Positions 43,704 to 55,841 are shown, counted from the first letter of the stretch. The stretch is 62,913 nt of DNA from Betaproteobacteria bacterium CG2_30_68_42 (GCA_001872285.1 MNXU01000028.1:1-62913); one strand, 5' to 3'. Notes: a model not told the origin generated them from the letters alone. Made by a program: numbers and translations.

Positions 43704-44729
43704 CTAGCCGGCAGCCGCGGCGCGCTCACCGTAGTAGCCGCGGTACCACTGCACGAAGCGCTCGACACCGACCGCGACCGGGGTCGCCGGCGCGAATCCG
43801 ACCGCCTCGCGCAGCGCCGCGGTGTCGGCGAAGGTCGCGGGCACGTCGCCGGGCTGCATCGGCAGCAGCCTCAGCTCGGCCCGCCTGCCGAGCGCCTTCT
43901 CGAGCGTCTCGATGTAGCTCATGAGCTCCAGCGGCTGGTGGTTTCCGATGTTGTAGATACGCCAGGGAGCGGTACTCGCAGCGGGATCGGGCGAGCGCGG
44001 ATCGAATCGCGGGTCGGGGGCGGCGACGCGGTCGAGCACCCGGACGACGCCCTCCACGACGTCGTCGATGTAGGTGAAGTCGCGCTGCATGGCGCCCTGG
44101 TTGAAGACCTCGATCGGCCGGCCATCCAGGATCGCGCGGGTGAAGAGGAACAGCGCCATGTCCGGGCGGCCCCAGGGCCCATACACGGTGAAGAAGCGCA
44201 GCCCGGTGGCGGGCAGCCGGTAGAGGTGGCTGTAGGCGTGCGCCATCAGCTCGTTGGCTTTCTTGGTCGCCGCGTACAGGCTGATCGGATGATCGACGTT
44301 GTCGTGTTCCGAGAACGGCATCCGCGTGTTGCCGCCATACACGCTGGAACTGCTCGCATAGATCAGGTGCTCCACGCCGCCGTGACGGCAACCTTCCAGC
44401 ACGTGGGCGAAGCCGACCAGATTGGAATCCACGTAGGCGAGCGGATTCGCGAGCGAGTGGCGAACCCCGGCCTGGGCCGCGAGATGGATCACGCGCGCGA
44501 ATCCCTCCTGCACGAACAGCCGCCCGGCGGCGGCGCGATCGGCCAGATCCAGCTCGACGAAGCGGAAAGCCGGGAACGGCGCGAGCTGCGCGAGCCGGTC
44601 GCGCTTCAGCCTGACGTCATAATACGGGTTGAGGTTGTCGACCCCGATCACCTCGTCGCCGCGCTCGAGCAGGCGCCGAGCGACATGCATGCCGATGAAG
44701 CCGGCCGCCCCGGTCACCAGAATCTTCAT
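43704..44729 (-). CDS. NAD-dependent sugar epimerase (UDP-glucuronate 4-epimerase type)
   Basis: The 341-residue extended SDR has the NAD loop [31 protein letters not shown] (typical of UDP-glucuronate epimerases), [15 protein letters not shown], the active-site SSSSVYGG and YAATKKANE (Tyr/Lys), and [16 protein letters not shown]. It probably makes UDP-galacturonate for surface polysaccharide. The start overlaps the stop of the upstream glycosyltransferase by four bases, which supports a shared role in LPS or polysaccharide synthesis. Confidence 0.92.
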   Translation of the reverse strand: MKILVTGAAGFIGMHVARRLLERGDEVIGVDNLNPYYDVRLKRDRLAQLAPFPAFRFVELDLADRAAAGRLFVQEGFARVIHLAAQAGVRHSLANPLAYVDSNLVGFAHVLEGCRHGGVEHLIYASSSSVYGGNTRMPFSEHDNVDHPISLYAATKKANELMAHAYSHLYRLPATGLRFFTVYGPWGRPDMALFLFTRAILDGRPIEVFNQGAMQRDFTYIDDVVEGVVRVLDRVAAPDPRFDPRSPDPAASTAPWRIYNIGNHQPLELMSYIETLEKALGRRAELRLLPMQPGDVPATFADTAALREAVGFAPATPVAVGVERFVQWYRGYYGERAAAAG

Positions 44730-45493
44730 CCGTCCCCGTCCTTCCTTTGAAGGGCCGCGATTTTCGCATACTTGGCGAAGCTCGCCTGGCAGCCGATCAG
44801 GATGTGCACGAGCCCCGGCAGTCCGTCGAGGAATCCCAGGCGCAGGAAGTAGAACCTGAGGAAACGCGCGAGCGGCGAAAGCAGGATGCGCGCCGCACCC
44901 GCGCGCACGCCACGCGCGTGCGCGGCCTGCGCCGCGAGGCTGCTGTAGCGGTTCTGCCTGGCAAAATAATCCTCGAGCGATTCGGCGGACTCGTGCAGCA
45001 GGTCACCTTCGAGCCGGCCCACCTCGCCCTCGCCGGTCACTTTCTCATGCACCGCATCGTCCGACCAGCGGAAGCTGCGCCGGTCGAACAGCCGCAGGCT
45101 CCAGTCCGGATAGCCTTCACCATGGCCGAGAGCGCGTCCCATGAAGCGGTTGCGGCGGGCGAAGCGGTAGGCCGGGAAACGCGGCCGCGCGAGTGCCGCC
45201 AGGATCGCTCCGCGCAGCCGCTCGCTCACCCGCTCGTCCGCATCGATGCACAGCACCCAGTCGTGCGCCGCCGCGCTCACCGCCCATTGCTTCTGCGGCC
45301 CGTAGCCGAGCCAGGGCTGCACGAGGACCCGCGCTCCGCGCTCCCGCGCGAGCGCCGTGGTGGCGTCCGTGCTGCCGGAATCGACCACCAGGATCTCGTC
45401 GCAGAAGGCGACGCTCGCGAGCGCCGCCGGGAGTTGCGCGGCCGCATCGCGGGTGATCAGCACTGCGGAGACAGGGGTATGGGAGGAAGGCAC
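44726..45493 (-). CDS. Family 2 glycosyltransferase (LPS core type)
   Basis: From the GTG at 45493 the product is 255 residues. It has the GT-A features of the WaaE/KdtX-like family: [30 protein letters not shown], a CIDADERV DxD-type metal motif, [12 protein letters not shown], and the acidic [11 protein letters not shown] helical C-terminal region with [20 protein letters not shown] is typical. It likely adds a sugar to the LPS core, in line with waaC and waaA on the opposite side. An ATG at 45538 would extend it by 15 residues, but that extension covers the waaC -10 box, so the GTG is preferred. Confidence 0.88.
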   Translation of the reverse strand: MPSSHTPVSAVLITRDAAAQLPAALASVAFCDEILVVDSGSTDATTALARERGARVLVQPWLGYGPQKQWAVSAAAHDWVLCIDADERVSERLRGAILAALARPRFPAYRFARRNRFMGRALGHGEGYPDWSLRLFDRRSFRWSDDAVHEKVTGEGEVGRLEGDLLHESAESLEDYFARQNRYSSLAAQAAHARGVRAGAARILLSPLARFLRFYFLRLGFLDGLPGLVHILIGCQASFAKYAKIAALQRKDGDG

Positions 45494-45497
45494 GGGA

Positions 45498-45503
45498 TAT
45501 AAT
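45498..45503 (+). promoter_or_regulatory. Putative -10 box of waaC-waaA
   Basis: A perfect TATAAT followed by CGCGCC lies 59 bases before the waaC start, just upstream of the preferred start of the divergent glycosyltransferase. No good -35 box is visible. Confidence 0.45.
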
Positions 45504-45561
45504 CGCGCCGCTTCGGGCTCGCCCGATTCTATTCGCAAACCGCGCGCCGCGCGCCGGCTCG

Positions 45562-46521
45562 ATGCCCGCCATTCTCCTCGTCAAGACCTCCTCTCTGGGC
45601 GATGTCGTCCATAACCTGCCGGTGGTCTCCGACATCCGCGCGAAGCTGCCCGGCGCGAGCATCGACTGGGTCGTGGAGGAGGCGTTCGCAGAGATCCCGC
45701 GGCTGCATCCGGGTGTGCGCGAAGTCATCCCGGTCGCCGTCCGCCGCTGGCGAAAGCGCCTGTTGTGCCCCGCAACGTGGCGGGAGCTGCGCGCCTTCGG
45801 CGAGCGGCTGCGGCGCGAGCCCTACGAGTTCGTGCTGGACACACAGGGGCTGGTGAAGAGCGCGATGATCGCGCGCAGTGCGCACGGACGGCGCATGGGC
45901 TATGCGGCGCACTGCGCGAGAGAGCCGCTCGCCGCCCGCCTCTACGACGCGGCGTTCGCGATTCCGAAGGGCATCCACGCGCTCAGGCGCAATCGCTGGT
46001 TGGCCGCCGCGGCGCTCGGCTACGACGCCGACGAGGCGCTCGACTACGGGATCCGCGCCGCGCCCCTCTCCGCACCCTGGCTGCCCGGCGGGCGGTACGC
46101 GGCGTTGCTCACGGCCGCCAGCCGTCCCGACAAGCTGTGGCCCGACGCCGACTGGCTGGCGCTGGCCGAATGGCTGCATGCGCACGGGATCCACGCCGTG
46201 CTGCCGGCGGGCACGAGCGCGGAGCGGCGCCGCGCCGCGAGGCTCGCCTGCAACATGCGCAACGCCGTCGCTGCCCCCGAACTCGGCCTCGCGCAGATCG
46301 CCGGCCTGCTGGCGGGGGCACGGGTGGTCGTCGGCGTCGACACCGGGCTGACCCATCTCGCGGCGGCGCTCGGCCGGCCGGTCGTAGCCTTGTTCGCCGG
46401 CTCCGATCCGGCGCTCACCGGCGTGCTCGGCGATGCGGCGCGAACCGCGAACCTCGGTGCGGCCGGCGCCCCGCCGGGCGCGCGCGAAGCGATCGCAGCG
46501 CTGGAACGCGTGCTCGGCTGA
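45562..46521 (+). CDS. waaC: Lipopolysaccharide heptosyltransferase I
   Basis: WaaC adds the first heptose to Kdo of the LPS inner core. The 319-residue GT-B protein begins MPAILLVKTSSLGDVVHNLPVVSDI, typical of heptosyltransferase I, and has DTQGLVKSAMIARSA, RVVVGVDTGLTHLAAALGRPVVALF and GSDPALTG. All are family-specific. The stop TGA shares its A with the waaA ATG, so the two are coupled and should be co-transcribed. Confidence 0.94.
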   Translation: MPAILLVKTSSLGDVVHNLPVVSDIRAKLPGASIDWVVEEAFAEIPRLHPGVREVIPVAVRRWRKRLLCPATWRELRAFGERLRREPYEFVLDTQGLVKSAMIARSAHGRRMGYAAHCAREPLAARLYDAAFAIPKGIHALRRNRWLAAAALGYDADEALDYGIRAAPLSAPWLPGGRYAALLTAASRPDKLWPDADWLALAEWLHAHGIHAVLPAGTSAERRRAARLACNMRNAVAAPELGLAQIAGLLAGARVVVGVDTGLTHLAAALGRPVVALFAGSDPALTGVLGDAARTANLGAAGAPPGAREAIAALERVLG

Positions 46522-47783
46522 TGGCGCGCGCGCTCTATACCGCCGCCCTCTACCTGCTGACACCGGCGCTGCTGTTGCGGCTGCTCTGGCGCGCCCGCAG
46601 GCAGCCGGAGTACCTGCGCCACCTCGGGGAACGCTTCGGCCGCTACCGCGGGGCGCGGGCCTCACCGCTCGTCTGGCTGCATGCGGTATCGCTCGGCGAG
46701 ACCCGCGCCGCCCGGCCGCTGGTGGAGGAGTTGCGCCGGCGCCAGCCGCAGACGGGGATCCTCCTCACCCACATGACCCCGACCGGCCGCGCCGCCGGCC
46801 GGGCGCTGTTCGGCGACGCCGTCGCGAGCGCATACCTGCCCTATGACTATCCCCCGGCGGTCACCCGTTTCCTGGACCATTTCGGCCCGCGGCTGGGCCT
46901 GATCATGGAGACCGAGATCTGGCCCAACCTGTTCGCGCTCTGCCGGCGCCGCGGCATTCCGCTGGTGCTGGTGAATGCGCGGCTGTCCGAGCGCTCGGCG
47001 CGCGCCTACGCGCGGCTGCCAGCGCTCGGCAGCGGGGCGTTCGGCGCGCTGAGCCTGGTCTGTGCGCAGACGCCGGAAGACGCCCGGCGGCTGGCGGAGC
47101 TCGGCGCACGCGAGGTCGAAGTGACCGGCAACCTGAAGTTCGATCTCGATCCGCCCGCGGACCAGTTGCGCGCGGGTGCGGCCCTGCGCGCGGCGATCGG
47201 GCCGCGGCCGGTGCTTCTTCTGGCGAGCACCCGCGACGGCGAGGAAGCGCTCGTCCTCGACGCGCTCTCCCGCTCGGCGCTGCCCGCGGATACCCTGCTT
47301 CTCGTCGTCCCCCGCCACCCGCAGCGCTTCGACGAGGTCGCGCGAATGATCGCCAGACATGGGCTGGCGCTTTCACGCCGCAGCCGGAGTGAGCCGATCG
47401 ACGCTCGCACGCGCGTGCTGCTCGGAGACACGATGGGCGAGATGTTCGCCTACTACGCGGCAGCCGACTGTGCGTTCGTCGGTGGCAGCCTGTTGCCCCT
47501 GGGCGGCCAGAACCTGATCGAGGCCTGCGCGGTCGGCACGCCGGTGCTGATCGGCCCCCACACCTTCAACTTCGCGGAGGCGGCCGCCCAGGCGATCGCC
47601 TGCGGGGCGGCGCGCCGGGTGCGCGATGCGTCCGAACTGCTGGTCCAGGCCGGGGCACTGCTCGCAGACCCGGCGGCGCGCACCAGGATGGGCGAAGCAG
47701 GGCGAAGCTTCGCGGCGCTGCATCGCGGCGCGACGGCGCGGACCCTGGACCGGATCGAACGCTTCCTGGAGAGCGTCGCCTGA
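46521..47783 (+). CDS. waaA: 3-Deoxy-D-manno-octulosonic acid (Kdo) transferase
   Basis: WaaA adds Kdo residues to lipid IVA, making the acceptor for WaaC. The 420-residue protein starts with a membrane-associated segment (ALYTAALYLLTPALLLRLLW), then RLGERFG-like residues, WLHAVSLGETRAARPLVEELR, METEIWPNL, NARLSERSARAY, GNLKFD, and the C-terminal FVGGSLLPLGGQNLIEA with the conserved HTFNFAEAA. Length and motifs are standard. It overlaps waaC by one base and ends head-on against tolC with one base between. Confidence 0.96.
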   Translation: MARALYTAALYLLTPALLLRLLWRARRQPEYLRHLGERFGRYRGARASPLVWLHAVSLGETRAARPLVEELRRRQPQTGILLTHMTPTGRAAGRALFGDAVASAYLPYDYPPAVTRFLDHFGPRLGLIMETEIWPNLFALCRRRGIPLVLVNARLSERSARAYARLPALGSGAFGALSLVCAQTPEDARRLAELGAREVEVTGNLKFDLDPPADQLRAGAALRAAIGPRPVLLLASTRDGEEALVLDALSRSALPADTLLLVVPRHPQRFDEVARMIARHGLALSRRSRSEPIDARTRVLLGDTMGEMFAYYAAADCAFVGGSLLPLGGQNLIEACAVGTPVLIGPHTFNFAEAAAQAIACGAARRVRDASELLVQAGALLADPAARTRMGEAGRSFAALHRGATARTLDRIERFLESVA

Positions 47784-47784
47784 A

Positions 47785-49086
47785 CTACTGTCCCAGGAAT
47801 CCGTTGAGCGCCTGCACGTCCGCCTCGCCGAGCGAGGCGGTCGCGGCCTTCAGCCGGAGCTGGGCGAGCAGGCTGTCGTAGTAGGCCTTGGAGAGATCGC
47901 GCTGGGTCGTCGCGACCTGTTGCTGTGCGTTGAGGACGTCGATGTTGATCCGCACGCCGACCTCGTAGCCCAGCCGGTTCGACTCGAGTGCCGACTTCGA
48001 GGAGATCAGCGCCTGTTCCAGCGCGCTTACCTGGGCGATCCCGCTCTTCACTCCCAGAAAGGCCTGGCGGGCGGCGAGTGCGGCGGCGCGCCTGGCGGCG
48101 TCGAGATCGGACAAGGCCTTGTCCTTCAGCGCGGCGGTCTCGCGCTCGCGCGAACTCACCGCCCCGCCCTGGAAAACCGGCACCGCGAGCTGCACACCGA
48201 TCGCCGCGCTCGTGGCGACGGTGGAACCGGACGCGAAGCTGAATCCGGAACTGGTCCTGCCATAACTCGCGACTACATCGAGGGTCGGGAAATGCCCGGC
48301 CTTCGCCTTTTCGCGCTCGCGGATCGCGATGTCCAGTGCAGCCTGTTGCACCTGGACCGGGAAAGCCCCACTCCGGGCTGCGTTCTCCCACTTCCCGACC
48401 TCGTCGGGCTGAGGCGCATCGAGCCGCAGCGGCGTGCGCAGGCTCGCGAGCTTGTCGGGTTCGCGTCCGATGATCTGCCGCAGCACTGCCTGCCTGACCT
48501 CCAGATCGTTTTGTGCCGCGATCTGCTGTGCGACCACGAGGTCGTGCCGTGCTTGAGCCTCGTGGGTGTCGGTGATGGTCGCCGTGCCGACCTCGAAGTT
48601 CTTCTTCGCCGATTCGAGTTGCTCGGCCACCGCGCGTTCCTGCACCGCGAGCGTCGCCAGCGCGTCCTGGGCGAGCAGGACATCGAAATACGCCTGAGCA
48701 ACTCGGACGATCAAATCCTGAAGGACGCTCTGGTACTGCGCTTCGGCCTGGAGCACCTGCAGCTTCGCCTGGTCGTACTGGATGACGTTCTGGAGCCGGA
48801 AGACGGGCTGCGTGAGCTGGATGGAGCGGGCGTTGCTGTTGTATTGCCGATGCCCGGTGGTGCTCGAGTCGACATCGTTCCAGGAAGTATTGGCCGAGGC
48901 GCTGACGTCCGGCAGCAGTCCCGCCAGTCCTTGGGGAATACGCTCCCTGGTGGCGGCGAGCTGGGCCTTCGCCGCCGCGAGCTGCGCGTCGTTCGCCACG
49001 GCTTCCTGATAGACCTCGCGCAAGTCGGCGGCCTGCACCGATCCCGCGACCAGCGCACCGACCAGACAGATCGCCGTCCTTCGCAT
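47785..49086 (-). CDS. tolC: TolC-family outer membrane channel
   Basis: TolC trimers form the outer-membrane duct for type I secretion and efflux pumps. The 433-residue protein has a signal peptide (1-19, cleavage near VQA-ADL) and two homologous outer-membrane-efflux repeats with long helices: DLREVYQEAVANDAQLAAAKAQ starts the first and the second begins around FPVQVQQAALDIAIREREK. LLPDVSASANTSW, VTFSRQ-type strands (here SIQLTQPVFR) and GVRINIDVLNAQQQV are typical TolC landmarks. The operon with pcm upstream (31-base gap) is conserved. It may serve the type I-like ABC transporter at 60.4 kb, an inference. Confidence 0.94.
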   Translation of the reverse strand: MRRTAICLVGALVAGSVQAADLREVYQEAVANDAQLAAAKAQLAATRERIPQGLAGLLPDVSASANTSWNDVDSSTTGHRQYNSNARSIQLTQPVFRLQNVIQYDQAKLQVLQAEAQYQSVLQDLIVRVAQAYFDVLLAQDALATLAVQERAVAEQLESAKKNFEVGTATITDTHEAQARHDLVVAQQIAAQNDLEVRQAVLRQIIGREPDKLASLRTPLRLDAPQPDEVGKWENAARSGAFPVQVQQAALDIAIREREKAKAGHFPTLDVVASYGRTSSGFSFASGSTVATSAAIGVQLAVPVFQGGAVSSRERETAALKDKALSDLDAARRAAALAARQAFLGVKSGIAQVSALEQALISSKSALESNRLGYEVGVRINIDVLNAQQQVATTQRDLSKAYYDSLLAQLRLKAATASLGEADVQALNGFLGQ

Positions 49087-49117
49087 GCGTCCCGTCTCCC
49101 CGGCTCGCGGCCCGGAC

Positions 49118-49771
49118 TCAGAATCGGAAGCGGCTGGGGTGGCGCGCATTGTGAAGCGGCGCGATGTCGGTCTCGAACAGGTCGGTATGGTGCAGGTTCC
49201 CGTCCGCGTCGCGGGTGACAAGCCGGGCTTCGATCACCGGCAACTCGCCGACGAAGGCCGCGAGCCGGCCGCCCGGCTTGAGCTCACCCAGCAGCTCGCC
49301 CGGCAGCTCGGAAACCGCGCCCGAGACGACGATGACGTCGTAGGGCGCGTGGGAGGGCCAGCCGGTCGCTCCGTCGCCCGTTTCGACGCTGACGTTTTCG
49401 ATCCCGGCACGGTCGAGATTGGCCCGCGCAGTCTCGGCCAGCTCCGGGACGATCTCGACCGTGCAGACGCGCTCGGAACGCGCCGCGAGCAGCGCGGACA
49501 GGTATCCCGACCCGGTGCCGATCTCCAGCACCTTGTCCGATTTTCGCAGCTTGAGCGCCTGGAGCAGCTTCGCCTCGACCTTGGGCGCGAGCATCGCCGC
49601 ATCGTGCCCGAGCGGGATCTCGAGGTCGGCGAAGGCGAGCGCACGGTAGGCGGTCGGCACGAAGTCCTCCCGCTTCACCGCGAAGAGCAGATCGAGGACC
49701 TCCTGATCGAGCACGTCCCACGGCCTGATCTGCTGCTCGACCATGTTGAAGCGCGCCTGTTCGATATTCAT
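49118..49771 (-). CDS. pcm: Protein-L-isoaspartate O-methyltransferase family protein
   Basis: The 217-residue protein methylates L-isoaspartyl residues to start their repair, or belongs to the closely related family that follows tolC in betaproteobacteria. It starts MNIEQARFNMVEQQIRPWDV, has ALKLRKSDKVLEIGTGSGYLSALLA as the SAM-binding site, VETGDGATGWPSHAPYDVIVV, and GGRLAAFVGE. The MVEQQIRPW start is that of the tolC-linked subgroup, whose substrate is less well proven than that of classical Pcm. GGAG and GGG sequences precede the ATG. Confidence 0.85.
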   Translation of the reverse strand: MNIEQARFNMVEQQIRPWDVLDQEVLDLLFAVKREDFVPTAYRALAFADLEIPLGHDAAMLAPKVEAKLLQALKLRKSDKVLEIGTGSGYLSALLAARSERVCTVEIVPELAETARANLDRAGIENVSVETGDGATGWPSHAPYDVIVVSGAVSELPGELLGELKPGGRLAAFVGELPVIEARLVTRDADGNLHHTDLFETDIAPLHNARHPSRFRF

Positions 49772-49862
49772 CCCTGACTCCCGCCGGGCGCGGCCCTGCG
49801 CCGCGCCGCTGCAATGCGAAGCCGCTAGTCTAGCCGACTTGTGCCCCGGCAGCGCATCGCGC

Positions 49863-49891
49863 TTGCCTTGCCCGGGTGATTCGGTTAGCTT
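49863..49891 (+). promoter_or_regulatory. Putative promoter of the thiamine operon
   Basis: TTGCCT (49863-49868) and TAGCTT (49886-49891) are 17 bp apart and lie just upstream of the TPP riboswitch. Both boxes are imperfect, so this is a positional and sequence-based suggestion. Confidence 0.4.
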
Positions 49892-49900
49892 AGGAACCGG

Positions 49901-49982
49901 TCGCGGGGGTCCTTCGGCGCTGCGCCGCGGGTGAGAAAAACCCTTGGAACCTGATCCGGGTAATGCCGGCGGAGGGATGCGA
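49901..49982 (+). ncRNA. TPP riboswitch (THI-box)
   Basis: The element contains GGGTGAGAAAAACCC, a TGAGA-type core, followed by CTTGGAACCTGATCCGGG and TAATGCCGGCGGAGGG, matching the most conserved parts of the thiamine pyrophosphate riboswitch. TCGC (49901-49904) and GCGA (49979-49982) can close helix P1. The ribosome binding site of thiD (GGAGGG, 49971-49976) lies inside the 3' conserved strand, so ligand binding should directly hide it and repress translation of thiD-thiC. Confidence 0.95.
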
Positions 49983-49985
49983 GCA

Positions 49986-52756
<2,771 letters not shown>

Positions 52757-52874
52757 GCGCGCCGCGCCCAAGCGTCGAGCAGGCGACGCGCAAGCTCGAC
52801 TGCATGTCGCGCCGCGCATCGGCGATCAGGTCGATGATCACCCGTTTTCCGTCCACCCCAAGGAGTAGCCGCAA

Positions 52875-53441
52875 ATGACCCGAACCCGGACCGGCGCACC
52901 GTTGCTCGCCGCGGCTGTCGCCGCGCTCATCCTTTCCGGCTGCGCCGCGCTCGCGCCCTCGAAGGAGATCACGCTCAGCGAGGCGCGTCTGGAGGAGCTG
53001 ATCGCGAAGCGCTACTCGGGCACCCGCACGTTCCTCGCCCTCTTCGACGTCGAGCTCGCCAATCCCAAGGTCACGATGGAGCCCGCGGAGAACCGGGTGC
53101 GCGCGGCGATGGAGGTGAAGCTCGGCAACGCGATGCTCTCGAGCGCGCTGCGTGGATCGGCCACGATCTCCGGGCGGCTCGCCTACGACGCCGCGTCGCG
53201 CTCGATCGTGCTGCGTGAGCCGCGTGCGGAAAACGTCGCCATCGCGGGCGTGCCGGAACGGTTCGCGGCGCCACTGAGCCGGATCGGCGCCTGGCTCACC
53301 GAGCAGGTGCTCGAGGAGTTCCCGCTCTACACGCTCGGCGAGCAGGACCTGAAGTCGGCAGGCGTGCAATACGCGCCGAAGGATCTGCGCGTGGAGCGCA
53401 ACAGCCTCACGCTGACCCTCTCGCCCATCTCCGCGCGCTGA
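52875..53441 (+). CDS. DUF1439 family lipoprotein
   Basis: The 188-residue protein has a lipoprotein signal peptide (lipobox LILSGC, Cys23, followed by Ala). The mature part begins ITLSEARLEELIAKRYSGTRTFLALFDVELANPKVTMEPAENRVRAAMEVKLG, a beta-rich pattern typical of DUF1439 (E. coli YceB-like) proteins of the lipid-binding BPI-like type. Its role is unknown; the family is considered a possible outer-membrane lipid binder. It stands between thiC and uppP. AAGGAG lies seven bases before the ATG. Confidence 0.85.
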   Translation: MTRTRTGAPLLAAAVAALILSGCAALAPSKEITLSEARLEELIAKRYSGTRTFLALFDVELANPKVTMEPAENRVRAAMEVKLGNAMLSSALRGSATISGRLAYDAASRSIVLREPRAENVAIAGVPERFAAPLSRIGAWLTEQVLEEFPLYTLGEQDLKSAGVQYAPKDLRVERNSLTLTLSPISAR

Positions 53442-53461
53442 GGCCGCGGCCCCGGCGAGGC

Positions 53462-53467
53462 TATAAT
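53462..53467 (+). promoter_or_regulatory. Putative -10 box of uppP
   Basis: A perfect TATAAT followed by CGCGG lies 20 bases before the uppP start, right after the lipoprotein gene. No -35 box of quality is seen. Confidence 0.45.
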
Positions 53468-53486
53468 CGCGGCTTTTGCGCCACCC

Positions 53487-54311
53487 ATGGATGCCATCCT
53501 CCTCGCCAAGGCGCTGGTGCTCGGCATCGTCGAGGGACTGACCGAATTCCTGCCGGTATCGAGCACCGGCCACCTGATCGTCGCCGGGGATCTGCTTGGC
53601 TTCAACGACGAGAAGGGCACGATCTTCGAGATCGTGATCCAGACCGGAGCGATGCTGGCGATCGTCTGGGAATACCGCGCGCGGTTCGCACGCGTGCTCA
53701 CCGGATGCGCACGCGATGCCGCCGCGCGCCGCTTCGCGCTCAACCTGGCGATCGCGTTCCTGCCTGCGGCCGTTCTCGGGCTGGCGGTGGGCAGTCACAT
53801 CAAGGCGGCGCTGTTCAAACCCCTGCCGGTCGCGATCGCCTTCATCGCCGGGGCATTCGTCATCCTGTGGGCGGAGCGGCGCGATCATCGCATCCGCGTG
53901 GAAACCGTGGACGACATGCGCTGGGACGACGCGCTCAAGGTCGGCATCGCCCAGGCTTTCGCGCTCATCCCCGGCACCTCGCGCTCGGGTGCGACCATCA
54001 TCGGCGGATTGCTGTTCGGGCTCTCGCGCAAGGCGGCCACGGAATTCTCGTTTTTTCTCGCGGTGCCCACGCTGGTCGCGGCAGGCGCGTGGGATTTCTA
54101 CCAGAACCGCGCTCTGTTCGACGCCGCCGACTTCAACCTCTTCGCGGTCGGGGCGGCCGCCGCATTCGTCTCCGCTTTCGCGTGCGTGCGCTGGCTGCTG
54201 CGCTACATCGCGAGCCACGACTTCACGCCCTTCGCCTGGTACCGGATCGCCTTCGGCGTGGTCGTCCTCGGCACCGCCTATACCGGGCTGGTCGATTGGA
54301 GCCACCCGTGA
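53487..54311 (+). CDS. uppP: Undecaprenyl-diphosphatase
   Basis: UppP (BacA) recycles undecaprenyl diphosphate to the monophosphate carrier for peptidoglycan and polysaccharide synthesis. The 274-residue polytopic membrane protein has the two catalytic motifs [15 protein letters not shown] (with the E-x3 and S-x-x-G-H residues) and [41 protein letters not shown] is also family-typical. The start ATG at 53487 follows the -10 box closely. The stop overlaps the esterase gene by four bases. Confidence 0.96.
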   Translation: MDAILLAKALVLGIVEGLTEFLPVSSTGHLIVAGDLLGFNDEKGTIFEIVIQTGAMLAIVWEYRARFARVLTGCARDAAARRFALNLAIAFLPAAVLGLAVGSHIKAALFKPLPVAIAFIAGAFVILWAERRDHRIRVETVDDMRWDDALKVGIAQAFALIPGTSRSGATIIGGLLFGLSRKAATEFSFFLAVPTLVAAGAWDFYQNRALFDAADFNLFAVGAAAAFVSAFACVRWLLRYIASHDFTPFAWYRIAFGVVVLGTAYTGLVDWSHP

Positions 54312-54874
54312 TCCTCTACCTGCACGGATTCCGTTCCTCGCCCCAATCGCACAAGGCGACGCAATTGCACGAGCATCTCGCCGCGCGCGGTCTCGCGCAT
54401 CTCTACCGCTGCCCGCAGCTTCCGCCCTCGCCGCGCGAGGCGATCGCGGTCGCGCAGCGCGAGATGGCGGCAGCCGGCAGCCCGGTCACCCTCGTCGGCA
54501 GCTCGCTCGGCGGCTACTACGCCACCTGGCTCGCCGAGGCGCACGGCTGCCGCGCGGTGCTGGTCAATCCGGCCGTGGTGCCGCATCTGGAGGCTGCTCC
54601 GCTGCTCGGCATGCAGACCAACCTCTACACCGGCGAGCGCTTCGAATTCACGCGCGCCCACGTGGCGGAGCTCGCGGCGATCGAGGTGACGCGCATCACC
54701 CGACCGGAGCGCTACTGGCTGATGGTCGAGACCGGCGACGAAGTGCTGGATTACCGGCTCGCGGTGGCGAAATTCGCCGGCGCGCGCCAGACGGTCATCG
54801 AGGGCGGCGAGCACGGCTTCGCCCACTGGCCGGAGGTCCTCGACGAGCTCGTGCGCTTCGGCGTGGCGGCATGA
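54308..54874 (+). CDS. YqiA/YcfP-type alpha/beta esterase
   Basis: The 188-residue protein is a small alpha/beta hydrolase of the YqiA family. [19 protein letters not shown] is the typical start; the nucleophile is Ser66 in [16 protein letters not shown], the acid lies in ETGDEVLDY, and GGEHGFAHW contains the histidine. E. coli YqiA has esterase activity on short esters, but the natural substrate is unknown. Translation begins with a GTG overlapping the uppP stop. Its end overlaps a short 37-codon frame that in turn overlaps the next gene. Confidence 0.88.
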   Translation: MILYLHGFRSSPQSHKATQLHEHLAARGLAHLYRCPQLPPSPREAIAVAQREMAAAGSPVTLVGSSLGGYYATWLAEAHGCRAVLVNPAVVPHLEAAPLLGMQTNLYTGERFEFTRAHVAELAAIEVTRITRPERYWLMVETGDEVLDYRLAVAKFAGARQTVIEGGEHGFAHWPEVLDELVRFGVAA

Positions 54875-54984
54875 GCAGGGAGCAGGAGCCCCGCGCAGCG
54901 GGGATGCGAGCGCCCGCGAACACCGCCAAGCCGCCGACAGCGCGGTGGTCGTATGCCGGTTCGGGTCCGGAGGCGGCGGCATGA
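54871..54984 (+). CDS. Possible 37-residue coupled peptide
   Basis: A frame of 37 codons starts with an ATGA overlap at the end of the esterase gene and ends with an ATGA overlap at the start of the methyltransferase gene. The product ([18 protein letters not shown] and so on) is Ala/Pro/Arg-rich, with no recognisable motif. It may merely be a translational bridge between the flanking genes, or chance in GC-rich DNA. The exact double overlap is the only support. Confidence 0.25.
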   Translation: MSREQEPRAAGMRAPANTAKPPTARWSYAGSGPEAAA

Positions 54985-55841
54985 GCCCAAACACCGTGAG
55001 CGATGAGTTTCCGGCGCGCATCGCCCGGATCGAGCGCGCCGGCTACAACCTGATCGCGGCGCGTTACGCCGAGGCCGCCGCCACGCGTGCCGAGCTCGCC
55101 AGTGCGCTCGTCGGAGCGGCCGCGCTTCGCGCCGGGCAGAAGGTGCTGGACATCGCAGCCGGACCGGGCACGCTGACGCTCGCCGCCGCCGCGCGCGTCG
55201 GGTCGGCGGGGCTCGCGATTGCATCGGATCTCGCGGAAGCCGCGCTCGCCGAGTGCGCGCGCCTCGGGGCCGAAGCCGCCGCGCCCGCTCCCGCCTGCGT
55301 GGCCGCCAACGCCCAGCGCCTGCCGTTTCGCGACGGGAGCTTCGATCGCGTGCTGTGCGGCCTCGGGCTGATGTTCTTTCCCCGGCCCGAAGCCGCGCTC
55401 GGGGAGGTGCGCGCGGTGCTTCGCCCCGGAGGAGCGCTCGCGGTCTCGGTGTGGGGCGAGGCGCAGGAAGTGCCGCTGGTCTCCTGTGCGCTGGAGTGCA
55501 TGCGCCGCGTGCTGCCGCCGCCGAAGCTCGCGCGGCCCTCGGTGTTCCGCTTCGGCGACCCGGCGCGGCTCGCGGCGCTCATCGAGGGCGCCGGTTTCGT
55601 GGAGGCGCGCGTCGAGCATTTCGCGCTGGAGAGCACCTTCCCCGATCCCGCGGCCTACTGGCAGTCGTTCCTCGATCTCGCCGGCGGTGCCGCATGGTCG
55701 CTGGCGCGGCTGCCCGCGGACAGCCGCGGCAGGCTGGCCGATGAAGTGCGCGTCGAGCTTTCCCCCTGGCGTCAAGGTAGCGGCTACCGCATGCGCAGCC
55801 GCGTGCTCATCGCCTGCGCCCGGCGGCCCGCCCCGCGATGA
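54981..55841 (+). CDS. Class I SAM-dependent methyltransferase
   Basis: The 286-residue protein is a UbiE/Methyltransf_11-type enzyme. It has VLDIAAGPGTLTLAAAARVG as the SAM-binding loop, ASDLAEAALAEC, LPFRDGSFDRVLCGLGLMFFPRPEAALGEVRAVLRPGG and a C-terminal substrate domain with PSVFRFGDPARLAALIEGAGF. The substrate cannot be determined; small molecules such as quinones or lipids are more likely than proteins. It overlaps the RNase II-type gene by four bases. Confidence 0.85.
   Translation: MSPNTVSDEFPARIARIERAGYNLIAARYAEAAATRAELASALVGAAALRAGQKVLDIAAGPGTLTLAAAARVGSAGLAIASDLAEAALAECARLGAEAAAPAPACVAANAQRLPFRDGSFDRVLCGLGLMFFPRPEAALGEVRAVLRPGGALAVSVWGEAQEVPLVSCALECMRRVLPPPKLARPSVFRFGDPARLAALIEGAGFVEARVEHFALESTFPDPAAYWQSFLDLAGGAAWSLARLPADSRGRLADEVRVELSPWRQGSGYRMRSRVLIACARRPAPR

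Noticed and set aside
52757-52874. Minus-strand reading VIIDLIADARRDMQSSLRV between thiC and the lipoprotein gene
   Set aside because: It looks slightly protein-like, but the frame dissolves into Arg/Pro/Ser sequence on both sides, has no start signal and matches no family I recognise.
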